DNA of 64,000 bases from Paraburkholderia fungorum (lineage in GTDB: Bacteria > Pseudomonadota > Gammaproteobacteria > Burkholderiales > Burkholderiaceae). The notes under the pieces were generated by a model. The model was not told where the DNA came from and did no database searches. It saw only the letters and a program-made list of their open reading frames with translations. The stretch is taken from positions 127,158 through 191,157 of the forward strand of contig NZ_CADFGE010000002.1 of the NCBI RefSeq assembly GCF_902833645.1. Direction: 5' to 3'. Position numbers and translations under genes: made by a program. Below, one piece after another: positions 45,057 through 53,778 of this stretch; the stretch's first letter is position 1, and each line of letters starts with the position of its first letter.

Positions 45057-45629
45057 ATGGAAAACACGCCCTCCGACGACAACGCCATCGACCGCCGCAT
45101 TGCCCAGCGTCTGCGAGCGCTGCGCGCCGAGCGCAACTGGTCCCTCGACGATCTCGCGAAACTCAGCAACGTCAGCCGCGCCACGCTGTCCCGCCTCGAA
45201 AACGCCGCCGTGAGCCCCACGGCCAGCGTGCTGGGCAAGCTGTGCGTCGCCTACGGCTTGCCGATGTCGCGCCTCATGCACATGGTCGAAGAAGACTTCG
45301 CGCCGCTGGTGCCGCGCAATGCGCAGGCCGTCTGGACCGACGCGAGCATCGGCTTCCGGCGCCGCTCCGTGTCGCCACCGGCTCAGGCGCTGAGCGGCGA
45401 GGCACTGGAATGCGAACTCGATGCCGGCGCGCGAATCGATTACGACGCATCGCCGCGAGCCGGCCTCGAACATCATCTGATCCTGCTCGAAGGGCAATTG
45501 CAGATCACCGTCGACGGCCGGAGTCACGACCTGCAAGCCGGCGACTGTCTGCGCTATCAGTTATTCGGCCCCAGTGCTTTCGCCACGCCCGCGCACAGCG
45601 CGGCCCGCTACATTCTCTTCATCGTCTGA
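45057..45629 (+). CDS. XRE-family regulator with C-terminal cupin
   Basis: A 190-residue repressor: HTH_3 at about residues 12-66 (RLRALRAERNWSLDDLAKL, RATLSRLENAAVSPTA) and a cupin at about 110-188 (EHHLILLEGQLQITVDG, LQAGDCLRYQLFGP). Such regulators sense a small ligand in the cupin. ATG 45057 is preferred over an in-frame TTG at 45021; the GGAG at 45039 is rather distant. It is 12 bp upstream of a GNAT enzyme that is probably its target or partner. Confidence 0.88.
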   Translation: MENTPSDDNAIDRRIAQRLRALRAERNWSLDDLAKLSNVSRATLSRLENAAVSPTASVLGKLCVAYGLPMSRLMHMVEEDFAPLVPRNAQAVWTDASIGFRRRSVSPPAQALSGEALECELDAGARIDYDASPRAGLEHHLILLEGQLQITVDGRSHDLQAGDCLRYQLFGPSAFATPAHSAARYILFIV

Positions 45630-45641
45630 GTTCCAGCTACC

Positions 45642-46169
45642 ATGAGCGCCCCCAAAATCACGACCTTCTCCGCCGACGACCTCGTCCGGCATCTGCCCGA
45701 ACTCGGCGCGCTGCTGCGTGCCTGCGTCCATGACGGCGCGAGCGTGGGCTTTGTGTTGCCGCACAGCGTCGCGGAGAGTGAGGCATTCTGGAGCGGCAAG
45801 GTGTTGCCGTCGCTGCGTGCGGGCGCGCTGGTCTTGTTCGTCGCGCGTCATGGCGAGTCGATCGCGGGCACCGTGCAACTCGATTACGACACGATGCCGA
45901 ATCAACGCCATCGCGCCGAAGTGCGCAAGCTGCTGGTTCACCCGGCGTTTCGCCGCCAGGGCATTGCCAAAGCGCTGATGGCGGAGCTGGAGCGCCGTGC
46001 GCTGCAACTGCAGCGCAGCCTGCTGACGCTGGATACGCGCACCGGCGACAAAGCGGAGCCGCTTTACGCCGCGCTGGGTTATCAAACGGCCGGTGTGATC
46101 CCGCAGTTTTGCCGCGACACGCAGGAAGAGCGGCTCGACTCGACCACCATCATGTACAAGGCGTTGTGA
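45642..46169 (+). CDS. GNAT family N-acetyltransferase
   Basis: A 175-residue enzyme. The acetyl-CoA pyrophosphate loop reads VHPAFRRQGIAKALM (the R/Q-x-x-G-x-G/A motif) and the strand before it is HRAEVRKLLV; the C-terminal part is EPLYAALGYQTAGVIPQF. The substrate is unknown; this type is often a small-amine or amino-acid acetylase. It forms an operon with the XRE-cupin regulator and is convergent with the LysE exporter. Confidence 0.88.
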   Translation: MSAPKITTFSADDLVRHLPELGALLRACVHDGASVGFVLPHSVAESEAFWSGKVLPSLRAGALVLFVARHGESIAGTVQLDYDTMPNQRHRAEVRKLLVHPAFRRQGIAKALMAELERRALQLQRSLLTLDTRTGDKAEPLYAALGYQTAGVIPQFCRDTQEERLDSTTIMYKAL

Positions 46170-46187
46170 CGAGCCTGAGCGCGTGAT

Positions 46188-46820
46188 TTAACGGCGCGCG
46201 TCGAACGCGATCCGCACGGCCAGGCCGGCGAGCACGGTGCCCATCAGCCAGCGTTGCACCAGCAGCCACACCGGCCGCCCGGCGAGAAAGCCGGCGATCG
46301 AACCCGCCATGCTGGCAATCAAGGCATTGACCGTGACCGCGATGACGATCTGCACGCAGCCGAGCGCGATCGATTGCGACAGCACGCTGCCGTGCCCCGG
46401 CGAAATGAACTGCGGCAGCAGCGACAGGTACATGACCGCGATCTTCGGATTCGCGAGGTTCGTGACGAGGCCCATCGTAAAGAGCTTGCGGCGGCTGTCG
46501 TGCGGCAGGTCGCGCACCTGGAACGGTGAGCGCCCGCCCGGCTTGACCGCCTGCCAGGCCAGATATAGCAGGTAAAGCGCGCCGCCGAAACGCAGCGCGT
46601 CGTAGGCATAAGGCACCGTCAACAGCAGCGCCGTGATACCGAATGCGGCACAAAACATGTAGAACACGTAGCCGAGCGCGACGCCGCCGAGTGACACGAG
46701 CCCGGCGCGCCGCCCCTGGCAGAGCGATCGCGAGATCAGGTAGATCATGTTCGGACCCGGCGTAAGCACCATGCCGAGTGAGACCAGGGCAAAGGCGAGC
46801 AACGTTGTAGCAGTGGGCAC
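46188..46820 (-). CDS. LysE/RhtB family amino-acid exporter
   Basis: A 210-residue, six-helix inner-membrane protein. The N-terminal signature is MVLTPGPNMIYLISRS, followed by AGLVSLGGVALGYVFYMF; the central loop with LVTNLANPKIAVMYL is also diagnostic. It should export an amino acid or analogue. It is divergent from the glycine-riboswitch/DadA-like unit, with about 215 bp between its start and the first aptamer, so a link with amino-acid overflow is plausible. Confidence 0.9.
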   Translation of the reverse strand: MPTATTLLAFALVSLGMVLTPGPNMIYLISRSLCQGRRAGLVSLGGVALGYVFYMFCAAFGITALLLTVPYAYDALRFGGALYLLYLAWQAVKPGGRSPFQVRDLPHDSRRKLFTMGLVTNLANPKIAVMYLSLLPQFISPGHGSVLSQSIALGCVQIVIAVTVNALIASMAGSIAGFLAGRPVWLLVQRWLMGTVLAGLAVRIAFDARR

Positions 46821-47036
46821 GGCGGCTCCTCTGGCGATTGAAGGCGGGCACTATGCCGCCGAATATAGCCGATGTCATAGCCGATGTCGCCCCCGCCAAC
46901 CCCAATCGCCGTCCTGCCGATGGGGCTTTTCAGCTTGCCCGGCGCAAGTGCTCGGCGGATCGATTGGGCGCTGCATCGCACGAAACACTTGCGGCGAAAT
47001 TTTTTGCCCGGTATTGTCGAGCCGTTCTGCAATGCA

Positions 47037-47232
47037 GTGCGGGAGAGATCGTCAGAGGCTTGTGACGACGCCGACGGAGCAACCGCCCCGGAAACTCTCA
47101 GGCAAAAGGACCGCGCAGCAGGAACATCTGGAGAGCGGCGCCGTGCGCGCCCACCGAAGGGGATTCCCGGCATGGCGCCTAGATCGCGCTCCTTTGCTCG
47201 CGGGAAGAAACTCTCAGGTACATGGACAGATG
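47037..47232 (+). ncRNA. Tandem glycine riboswitch
   Basis: Two glycine aptamers in series. The first (about 47037-47117) has GCGGGAGAG, CGCCGACGGAGCAA and ACTCTCAGGCAAAAGGACCG. The second (about 47125-47232) begins CATCTGGAGAG, has CACCGAAGGGG, and ends ACTCTCAGGTACATGGACAG; its P1 stem CATCTG/CAGATG is perfect. The linker is only about 7 nt, as in cooperative tandem forms. The start codon of the DadA-like flavoenzyme is 66 bp downstream. These elements usually turn expression on when glycine is high. Confidence 0.92.
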
Positions 47233-47278
47233 GGGCATCGACGCCGGTTTCGACACGAAATCGACACCGGTGATGCCC
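47233..47278 (+). promoter_or_regulatory. Hairpin between riboswitch and start codon (expression platform)
   Basis: GGGCATC (47233-47239) pairs perfectly with GATGCCC (47272-47278) and encloses a GC-rich imperfect stem around GCCGG/CCGG. It begins right after the second aptamer's P1 strand. No U-tract follows, so it could act on translation initiation or mRNA stability instead of on intrinsic termination. Confidence 0.5.
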
Positions 47279-47297
47279 AACTACTCTGGATCATGTC

Positions 47298-48509
47298 ATG
47301 TCACGAATCGCCATTATCGGCGCCGGCATTACCGGCGTCACGACTGCTCACGCCCTCGCGCAGCGCGGCCACCACGTCACCGTGTTCGAGCGTCATCGCT
47401 ATGCTGCGATGGAGACCTCGTTCGCCAATGGCGGGCAGTTGTCCGCCAGCAATGCGGAAGTCTGGAACAGCGCCGCCACCGTACTGAAGGGCCTGCGCTG
47501 GATGCTCACGCGCGACGCCCCGCTGCTGCTCAATCCCATGCCCACGTGGCACAAGTATTCGTGGATGGGTGAGTTTCTGCGGCAGATTCCGCATTACCGC
47601 GCGAACACGGTCGAGACCGTCCGGCTCGCGATTGCGGCGCGCGAGCATCTGTTTTCGATTGCCGAGCGCGAAGGGATCGACTTCGATCTGGAGCGGCGCG
47701 GCATTCTGCACATCTACAAGACCCGCAAGGAATTCGACGCGGCGAACAAGGTGAATGCGTTGTTGCGCGAAGGCGGCCTCGATCGCAATCCGGTGACGGC
47801 CACGGAGTTGCAGCGGATCGAGCCTACGCTGCATGGCGATTTTTTCGGCGGGTTCTTCACGCCCTCCGACTCGACCGGCGACATTCATAAATTCACACGC
47901 GGCCTGGCCGACGCCTGCGCGCGGCACGGCGTCGAGTTTCACTACGATGCCGAGATCACAGCGATCGAGCAGCCGGCCGAAGGACGGTTTTCGATGACGG
48001 TCAATCTCGCGGGCGAGTCGCAGCGTTTTGCCTTTGAGCGGATCGTCGTGTGCGCGGGAGTGAAGAGCCGCGACTTTGCGGCGATGCTGGGCGATCACGT
48101 GAACGTCTATCCGGTGAAGGGCTATTCGATCACCGTATGCCTCGACGATGAAGTCAGCCAACAGCGCGCGCCGTGGGTGAGCCTGCTCGACGACAGCGCG
48201 AAGATCGTGACGAGCCGGCTCGGCGTCGATCGTTTCCGCGTGGCGGGCACGGCGGAGATCAACGGCTTTAACCGCGATATCCGCTCGGACCGGATCGCTC
48301 CGCTGGTGGACTGGACGCGCCGGCATTTTCCCGAGGTGTCGACTTCGCGCGTGATTCCGTGGGCGGGCTTGCGGCCGATGTTGCCGAACATGCTGCCGAA
48401 GGTGGGCCGCGGCAAACGGCGTGGGGTGTTCTACAACACCGGCCACGGGCATCTGGGCTGGACGTTGTCGGCAGCCACGGCGCAGGCGGTAGCCGGGGTT
48501 ATTGAATAG
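47298..48509 (+). CDS. D-amino acid dehydrogenase/glycine oxidase-like flavoenzyme (DadA family)
   Basis: A 403-residue FAD enzyme. The dinucleotide-binding motif is RIAIIGAGITGVTTAHALA, followed by the DadA-type segment SFANGGQLSASNAEVW; GDIHKFTRGLADACARHG and YNTGHGHLGWTLS (FAD-binding C end) are also typical. Members oxidise D-alanine or other amino acids, including glycine in some cases, at the membrane. Since a tandem glycine riboswitch sits in its leader, glycine or a glycine-derived amine is the probable physiological substrate, giving glyoxylate and ammonia; that is inference from the riboswitch. Confidence 0.88.
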   Translation: MSRIAIIGAGITGVTTAHALAQRGHHVTVFERHRYAAMETSFANGGQLSASNAEVWNSAATVLKGLRWMLTRDAPLLLNPMPTWHKYSWMGEFLRQIPHYRANTVETVRLAIAAREHLFSIAEREGIDFDLERRGILHIYKTRKEFDAANKVNALLREGGLDRNPVTATELQRIEPTLHGDFFGGFFTPSDSTGDIHKFTRGLADACARHGVEFHYDAEITAIEQPAEGRFSMTVNLAGESQRFAFERIVVCAGVKSRDFAAMLGDHVNVYPVKGYSITVCLDDEVSQQRAPWVSLLDDSAKIVTSRLGVDRFRVAGTAEINGFNRDIRSDRIAPLVDWTRRHFPEVSTSRVIPWAGLRPMLPNMLPKVGRGKRRGVFYNTGHGHLGWTLSAATAQAVAGVIE

Positions 48510-48617
48510 GCCCACGCACTCGCGGGCATGCCGTTACCAGAATGCGCGCCTGAAAAGCCAGGTTAACATCATGGCTTGGTTCGGCCGATGACATTAAAGG
48601 TGCGCTCACCATTGAGC

Positions 48618-48653
48618 GCACTGCGGAACGCACTGCGGAACGCACTGCGGCAC
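48618..48653 (+). repeat. Three tandem copies of a 12-bp unit (GCACTGCGGAAC)
   Basis: Units at 48618-48629, 48630-48641 and 48642-48653, the third with one substitution (GCACTGCGGCAC). They lie 86-121 bp before the BON gene in its upstream region. Slippage-prone, they may alter promoter spacing between strains. Confidence 0.75.
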
Positions 48654-48738
48654 CACGCGAGTTTCTGCCGTAATTCCGGGCTCGGACGAGATGTGCACCG
48701 AGCCTATTCGCCGATAGTGAAACAAACAGGAGAGCGTC

Positions 48739-48999
48739 ATGCCTCGCGACCACCTCACCGTGCGCAGCACCGGCAGCCCACGCTTTAGCGATGACCAGAT
48801 CGCGGCGGAAGCCGTGAGGCGGCTCTCTTGGGACGCGGCCGTCCCCAGGGATAAGGTGAAAGTAAAAGTCGAGCGCGGCAGAGTCACCTTGCGAGGTGTT
48901 CTCCAGGACATCCATCAGAAAACCGCGGCGCTCGAAGACGTATCCCGCCTGTTCGGCGTCGCGGGTGTCACCGATCGAACCAGAATCAAGGCCGGATAG
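48739..48999 (+). CDS. BON-domain protein
   Basis: An 86-residue protein consisting almost solely of one BON domain: EAVRRLSWDAAVPRDKVKVK, VERGRVTLRGVLQDIHQK and ALEDVSRLFGVAGVTDR. An AGGAG site precedes the ATG. No signal peptide is seen, unlike OsmY-type proteins, so this is a cytosolic or carried form. BON domains bind phospholipid membranes. Its stop is 2 bp from the convergent ackA stop. Confidence 0.85.
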   Translation: MPRDHLTVRSTGSPRFSDDQIAAEAVRRLSWDAAVPRDKVKVKVERGRVTLRGVLQDIHQKTAALEDVSRLFGVAGVTDRTRIKAG

Positions 49000-49001
49000 C
49001 A

Positions 49002-50153
49002 TCAACCAGCTTGCAACAGTGCCCGGCAATGCCGTGCAATCTGCTTTTCCTCCTCGGTGTGAATCGCCCTCACCTTCCCCGCCGGATCGCCCTCCACCAG
49101 CCCCATGAAAGCGAGCCCATCACAGACGCGACGGCGAATCTCCGCGCTGTGCTCGCCGATGCCGCCCGTGAACACCAGCAAGTCGATCCCGCCCAGCAAG
49201 GCCGCATAAGCGCCGATCGTCTTACGCACGGCGGTAGCAAACGCCTCCAGCGCCAGCGACGCATTCGCATCCCCCGCCGCGGCGCGCTTCTCCAGCGCCT
49301 GCATATCGCTTTCGCCATCGGCGTAACCGGCCAGACCGCTCTGGCGGTTCAACAGCGTCTCCAGTGCATCGGCATCGAGATGCTCCACGCGCATCAGATA
49401 CAGCAGCACACCTGGGTCGAGATCGCCACTGCGTGTGCCCATCGGCACGCCGCCGGTCGGCGTCAGCCCCATCGACGTATCGACGGACTTGCCGTTCTGC
49501 AGCGCACACAAACTCGAACCGTTGCCCAGATGCGCGAACACCGCTCGCGCTGGCAAATCGGCGCCAAGCCGCGTGACCAGCGATTCGTACGAAAGGCCGT
49601 GAAAACCGTAGCGAATCACGCCCGCATCCAGATAGCGGCGCGGCAATGCAAGCTGCGCCGCACGCGGCGGCAGTGTCGAATGAAACGCCGTGTCGAAACA
49701 GACGAAATGTTGCGCGTCGCTGAAGATCGCGGATGCCTCGTCGATCAAGGCGAGCGCCGGCGGAATATGCAAAGGCGCGAAATGCACGGCATCCTGCAAG
49801 CGCTGGCGCACTTCGGGTGTCAAGCGCTGATGCGCCCGCAGGTGCGGGCCGCCATGCACCACCCGATGCCCCACCGCCGCCGGCTGCGGGTGCTTCTGCT
49901 CCGCAAGGACGCGCGCGAGCACCTGCAACGCGTCGGTCTGCGATTCCAGCACGCGCTCCTGCTGCACCAGCACGCGGCCGTCGGGCGACGTGATGCGCAA
50001 GCTGCCGTCACTACGGCCAATTCCTTCCGCACTGCCGGCGAGCAGCAACGATTCATCGCCGCCCGCGTGTGTAAACAGCCCGAACTTCAGCGACGATGAA
50101 CCGCTGTTCAGCACCAGAATCGTCGGAACCTGGGTGGCGTCTTGAGTATGCAT
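49002..50153 (-). CDS. ackA: Acetate kinase
   Basis: A 383-residue enzyme making ATP from acetyl phosphate and ADP. Signature motifs are ILVLNSGSSSLKFGLF (residues about 12-27), GHRVVHGG, CFDTAFHSTLPP (catalytic aspartate), RYGFHGLSYESL, HLGNGSSLCA and FTGGIGEHSAEIRRR. It begins 12 bp after the phosphoketolase stop in the same operon, so it should convert the acetyl phosphate formed by phosphoketolase to acetate with ATP gain. No phosphotransacetylase gene is adjacent. Confidence 0.95.
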   Translation of the reverse strand: MHTQDATQVPTILVLNSGSSSLKFGLFTHAGGDESLLLAGSAEGIGRSDGSLRITSPDGRVLVQQERVLESQTDALQVLARVLAEQKHPQPAAVGHRVVHGGPHLRAHQRLTPEVRQRLQDAVHFAPLHIPPALALIDEASAIFSDAQHFVCFDTAFHSTLPPRAAQLALPRRYLDAGVIRYGFHGLSYESLVTRLGADLPARAVFAHLGNGSSLCALQNGKSVDTSMGLTPTGGVPMGTRSGDLDPGVLLYLMRVEHLDADALETLLNRQSGLAGYADGESDMQALEKRAAAGDANASLALEAFATAVRKTIGAYAALLGGIDLLVFTGGIGEHSAEIRRRVCDGLAFMGLVEGDPAGKVRAIHTEEEKQIARHCRALLQAG

Positions 50154-50165
50154 GGGCCGCCTCGC

Positions 50166-52559
50166 TCAGCCTTTCCATGTCCAGTTGCGGATCTCTTCCT
50201 TATCGATGCCCTCGGCATGCGCATAAGCCAGATGTTCGATGATCTGCCCACGCAGCCATTCCTTCGCATGATCGCCGACGCCGCGCAACACCGGCACACG
50301 GTCGATCACGTCGATCGCCAGCGAGAAACGGTCGACCTGGTTGATGATCGCCAGTTCGAGCGGCGTGTTGATGTTGCCTTTCTCGCGATAGCCATGCACG
50401 TGCAGATTGTCGTGGTTGGTACGGTTGTACGTGAGCTTGTGCACCAGCGACGCGTACGAATGGAAGTTGAAAATCACCGGCTTGCTGGCGGTGAACAGCG
50501 AATCGAAATCGCGGCTGGACAGGCCGTGCGGATGCGCATGTTCGGGCATCAGGCGGAACAGATCGACCACGTTGACGAAACGGATCTTCAACTCGGGAAA
50601 GTGCTCCTTAAGAATCTGCACGGCGGCGAGCGCTTCCATGGTCGCGATGTCGCCGGCGCAGGCCATCACCACGTCCGGTTCGACGCCCTGATCCGTCGAC
50701 GCCCAATCCCAGATGCCGATGCCCTTGGTGCAGTGCGTGACCGCGGCCTCCATGTCGAGATACTGCAAATGCGGCTGCTTGTCGGCCACGATCACGTTGA
50801 CGTAATCGCGTGAGCGCAGGCAGTGATCGGCGACGCTCAACAGGCAATTCGCGTCCGGCGGCAGGTAAATACGCACCACGTCCGGGCTTTTATTGGTCAC
50901 GACGTCGAGAAACCCCGGGTCCTGGTGCGTGAAGCCATTGTGATCCTGACGCCATACCAGCGACGTGATCAACAGATTGATCGACGGCACCGGTTGCCGC
51001 CAGCCGAGATCGCGCTTCGCTTTCTCCAGCCACTTGGCGTGCTGGTTGAACATCGAATCGATCACGTGGACAAACGCTTCATAGGTAGCGAGCAGTCCGT
51101 GCCGGCCGGTGAGCACGTAACCTTCGAACCAGCCTTCGAGCGTGTGCTCGCTCAGCATCTCCATCACGCGGCCGTCCACCGAGAGTTCGCCGCCGTCGGC
51201 GTCGCTGGCCATTGTTTCGGCCAGCCAGGTTTTCCCGGAGGCCTTGTAGATGGCGGTCAGCTTGTTGCTGGCGGTTTCGTCCGGGCCAAACACGCGGAAG
51301 TTCGTCATATTGTTGCGCATCACGTCGCGCAGAAACGTGCCGAGCACCTCGGTGGGCGACGTGTACGAACCAGCGGGCTTTTTCACCGCCACCGCGTAAT
51401 CGCGAAACGCCGGCAGGTCAAGCGTCTTGCACAGCGAGCCGCCGTTCGCATGCGGATTGGCGCTGATGCGGCGCGTGCCTTCAGGAGCGAGTTCGCGCAA
51501 TTCCTCGACCAGCCGCCCTGCTTCGTCGAATAGCGACTCCGGCTCGTAGCTGCGCAGCCAGTTCTCGACGAGCTTCAAGCTCTTATTGTTGGTGACCGGA
51601 TCGAGCACCGGCACCTGGTGCGCGCGCCACGAACCTTCCACCTGATGGCCGTCGACTTCCTTTGGTCCGGTCCAGCCTTTCGGCGAGCGCAGCACGATCA
51701 TCGGCCAGCGTGGCCGCGCCGCGTCATTGGACTCGCGCGCGTGCTGCTGGATGGCGCGGATTTCGCCGACGCATTGCTCGAGCGTCGCGGCCATCTGCTG
51801 ATGCATGGTGTCCGGATCGTCGCCTTCGACGAAATACGGTTTGTGGCCGTAGCCGATCAGCAAGGCTTCGAGTTCCTCGCGGGGAATTCGCGCGAGGATC
51901 GTCGGATTGGCGATCTTGTAGCCGTTCAGATGCAGAACCGGCAGCACCGCGCCGTCGCGAATCGGATTGAGGAACTTGTTCGAGTGCCAGGAGGTGGCGA
52001 GCGGTCCGGTTTCCGCCTCGCCGTCGCCGATCATCACCGCAACGATCAGGTCGGGATTGTCGAACGCGGCACCGTAGCCGTGCGACAGGCTGTAGCCAAG
52101 CTCGCCGCCTTCGTGAATCGAGCCCGGCGTTTCGGGCGTGCAATGCGAACCGATGCCGCCGGGAAACGAGAACTGCCGGAAGAAGCGCCGCATGCCGGCT
52201 TCGTCCTCGCTGCGGTCGGGATAGATCTCCGAGTAATGGCCTTCGAGGTAGCTGTGGGCCAGCGTGGCAGGCGCGCCGTGACCCGGGCCGGCGAGATAGA
52301 TCACGTTCAGATCGAGCTTCCTGATCAGGCGGTTCAGATGCACCAGCAGGAAGCTTTGCCCCGGGTCCGAGCCCCAATGGCCCAGCAGGCGGTTCTTGAT
52401 GTGTTCGGGTTTGAGTGGTTCGCGCAACAGCGGGTTGTCGCGCAGGTAGATCATGCCGGCCGAGAGGTAGTTGCAGGCGCGCCAGTAGCGGTCCATCTTG
52501 CGCAACGTGTCGGGGTCGAGGGTGGTCGGCGGGGTGGGACGGGAGGTTGCTTCGGCCAT
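50166..52559 (-). CDS. xfp: Xylulose-5-phosphate/fructose-6-phosphate phosphoketolase
   Basis: A 797-residue thiamine diphosphate enzyme that splits xylulose 5-phosphate (or fructose 6-phosphate) with phosphate into acetyl phosphate and an aldose phosphate. Family blocks are [36 protein letters not shown], the ThDP/Mg motif [35 protein letters not shown] and [19 protein letters not shown]. Length is typical. With ackA it forms a carbon-conserving bypass from sugar phosphates to acetate/ATP. A perfect 14-bp palindrome lies about 100 bp before its start. Confidence 0.95.
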   Translation of the reverse strand: MAEATSRPTPPTTLDPDTLRKMDRYWRACNYLSAGMIYLRDNPLLREPLKPEHIKNRLLGHWGSDPGQSFLLVHLNRLIRKLDLNVIYLAGPGHGAPATLAHSYLEGHYSEIYPDRSEDEAGMRRFFRQFSFPGGIGSHCTPETPGSIHEGGELGYSLSHGYGAAFDNPDLIVAVMIGDGEAETGPLATSWHSNKFLNPIRDGAVLPVLHLNGYKIANPTILARIPREELEALLIGYGHKPYFVEGDDPDTMHQQMAATLEQCVGEIRAIQQHARESNDAARPRWPMIVLRSPKGWTGPKEVDGHQVEGSWRAHQVPVLDPVTNNKSLKLVENWLRSYEPESLFDEAGRLVEELRELAPEGTRRISANPHANGGSLCKTLDLPAFRDYAVAVKKPAGSYTSPTEVLGTFLRDVMRNNMTNFRVFGPDETASNKLTAIYKASGKTWLAETMASDADGGELSVDGRVMEMLSEHTLEGWFEGYVLTGRHGLLATYEAFVHVIDSMFNQHAKWLEKAKRDLGWRQPVPSINLLITSLVWRQDHNGFTHQDPGFLDVVTNKSPDVVRIYLPPDANCLLSVADHCLRSRDYVNVIVADKQPHLQYLDMEAAVTHCTKGIGIWDWASTDQGVEPDVVMACAGDIATMEALAAVQILKEHFPELKIRFVNVVDLFRLMPEHAHPHGLSSRDFDSLFTASKPVIFNFHSYASLVHKLTYNRTNHDNLHVHGYREKGNINTPLELAIINQVDRFSLAIDVIDRVPVLRGVGDHAKEWLRGQIIEHLAYAHAEGIDKEEIRNWTWKG

Positions 52560-52939
52560 GGCGTCGCTCCTTGAAAAGGACTGTCAGGCAGGTTAGCGGG
52601 TGCTGCAGCGATTGTTCGTGACGCGGCCGATGAAGAAAACCCGCAACGCTAGCCGATCTGTCATGCGCATGACATAACGCGGAGGGATCGGCAAAGGTCC
52701 GTTGCTTACGGTTTTTGGGAATGTGGCCGGGAATCGTCAGGGGTGTGACAGGAAGCGCGCGTCATGGTTCGACGCGATTGTCCAACGTCTGATCTTGCGA
52801 CGGATGTGCGTCGCTTTTGTGTACGCGCGGTGTATGCGCGGTGTATGTGTGAACAGGAAGCATCGCGCGTGGAGCGGCCGATCCGACTGCCGGCCCGAAC
52901 ACCGGCCGGCGCCGGTTCGCTGCTATCCAGCCGGACGCT
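52560..52939. promoter_or_regulatory. Region upstream of xfp with palindrome GTCATGCGCATGAC
   Basis: No gene is seen here. The perfect 14-bp palindrome at 52660-52673 is in the probable promoter region of the xfp-ackA operon (start at 52559) and is a candidate operator. The rest of the region up to the small gene ending at 52940 shows nothing I can support. Confidence 0.5.
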
Positions 52940-53143
52940 TTACGCCTGCTCTTTCTCTTTGCGTTGAGGTGGTTGGTAGCGCCATTTGCTGGCATTGGGA
53001 TCGTTGCGCGCGTCGTCGCGTTCGCGTTGTTCGGCGCGCGCCTCGTCGGCCCGGCCGAGTTCGGTGCGCCGGTCGCGCACAGCGCCTGGGGAATCGGCTT
53101 GACGCAACGGCGATGGTGAGCGCCGCTGAGAAGGTAGTGACAT
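52940..53143 (-). CDS. Small highly charged protein, 67 aa
   Basis: From the ATG at 53141-53143, with GGGAGG just before it. The product is polar, without TM helix: many Arg, Glu, Asp and Gln residues (RADEARAEQRERDDARNDPN) and a tail KWRYQPPQRKEKEQA. Probably disordered or a small nucleic-acid or protein binder; I do not recognise a family. It is downstream of a small membrane protein gene on the same strand. Confidence 0.55.
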   Translation of the reverse strand: MSLPSQRRSPSPLRQADSPGAVRDRRTELGRADEARAEQRERDDARNDPNASKWRYQPPQRKEKEQA

Positions 53144-53174
53144 ACAGCCTCCCTTTTCGAGGATGTGGGGCGAA

Positions 53175-53297
53175 TCAGTGTTTTTTTCCTGTCCAGCGGC
53201 GGTCCGGGCGACGCAGGAGACGAAGCTCACGCAGGTACAGTGAAGCGCCGAACATCAACGCCATGCCCCCCACGATGCCGAGGATTGCCGATACCAT
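53175..53297 (-). CDS. Single-pass membrane microprotein, 40 aa
   Basis: ATG at 53295-53297 behind GGGGGAAA. Sequence starts MVSAILGIVGGMALMFGASL, a glycine-rich TM helix, followed by a strongly basic tail (RELRLLRRPDRRW). The short distance (31 bp) to the next gene suggests a two-gene operon. The family is unknown to me; the helix-plus-basic-tail design suits an inner-membrane accessory peptide. Confidence 0.5.
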   Translation of the reverse strand: MVSAILGIVGGMALMFGASLYLRELRLLRRPDRRWTGKKH

Positions 53298-53615
53298 GAT
53301 TTCCCCCTGGCGGGCCCGCCTGCCGCGCAGCGTTTGATCGCCGGCGACGTGGAGATGGGCACCCGGTTGAGCGCGCGGCTGGTTCTGAACCAACCTGACA
53401 AAAATGCACGCCAAGCAAGGATCATGCGCTCAATTGGCCGCCGTGTCTGTAAGCCATTGTGCAGCCGGGCCGTTGGCGTGCCAGAGACTCCTGCTCTTGA
53501 GCTAGACTTTAAGCGCACATTAAGTGAAGGCGCTTAAGCTTCGGGTGCCAAATGCGCTATGGCGGATCGCATCTGCCGCGTCCTCTACTGCTCGCCCCTC
53601 CTCTAGACGGTCACC
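53298..53615. other. Intergenic region between divergent microprotein genes
   Basis: No gene is supported. It should hold the promoters of the leftward 40-aa and the rightward 41-aa membrane peptides. A near-palindrome TGGTTCTGAACCA lies around 53380; nothing else stands out. Confidence 0.35.
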
Positions 53616-53741
53616 ATGTCGACAACCAGCCGCTTCAAAACGCCCCTGATTCTTGTTCTGTCGATCGTGCTGTTGTGCGCCGGCGTTGCCGTCCTGGTAG
53701 GCGTGTTCGGCTTGCTGGTTAAACTGTTCGGCGTTGGCTAG
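53616..53741 (+). CDS. Single-pass membrane microprotein, 41 aa
   Basis: An ATG frame whose product is a short positively charged start (MSTTSRFKTP) followed by a long hydrophobic helix (LILVLSIVLLCAGVAVLVGV) and an end in LLVKLFGVG. The ribosome site is weak (GACGG). The frame is too short for usual annotation, but the signal-anchor pattern is hard to get by chance. Function unknown. It is convergent with the HAD hydrolase gene. Confidence 0.5.
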   Translation: MSTTSRFKTPLILVLSIVLLCAGVAVLVGVFGLLVKLFGVG

Positions 53742-53778
53742 CACGCCACCGGCTGGGCCGGCCCTAACGGGAGACAAG

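Noticed and set aside
48618..48653. Short regular repeats considered as a CRISPR array
   Set aside because: Units are contiguous 12-mers without spacers; no cas genes are in the window.
49011..50099. Plus-strand open frame of about 362 residues opposite ackA
   Set aside because: Antisense shadow of a textbook acetate kinase.
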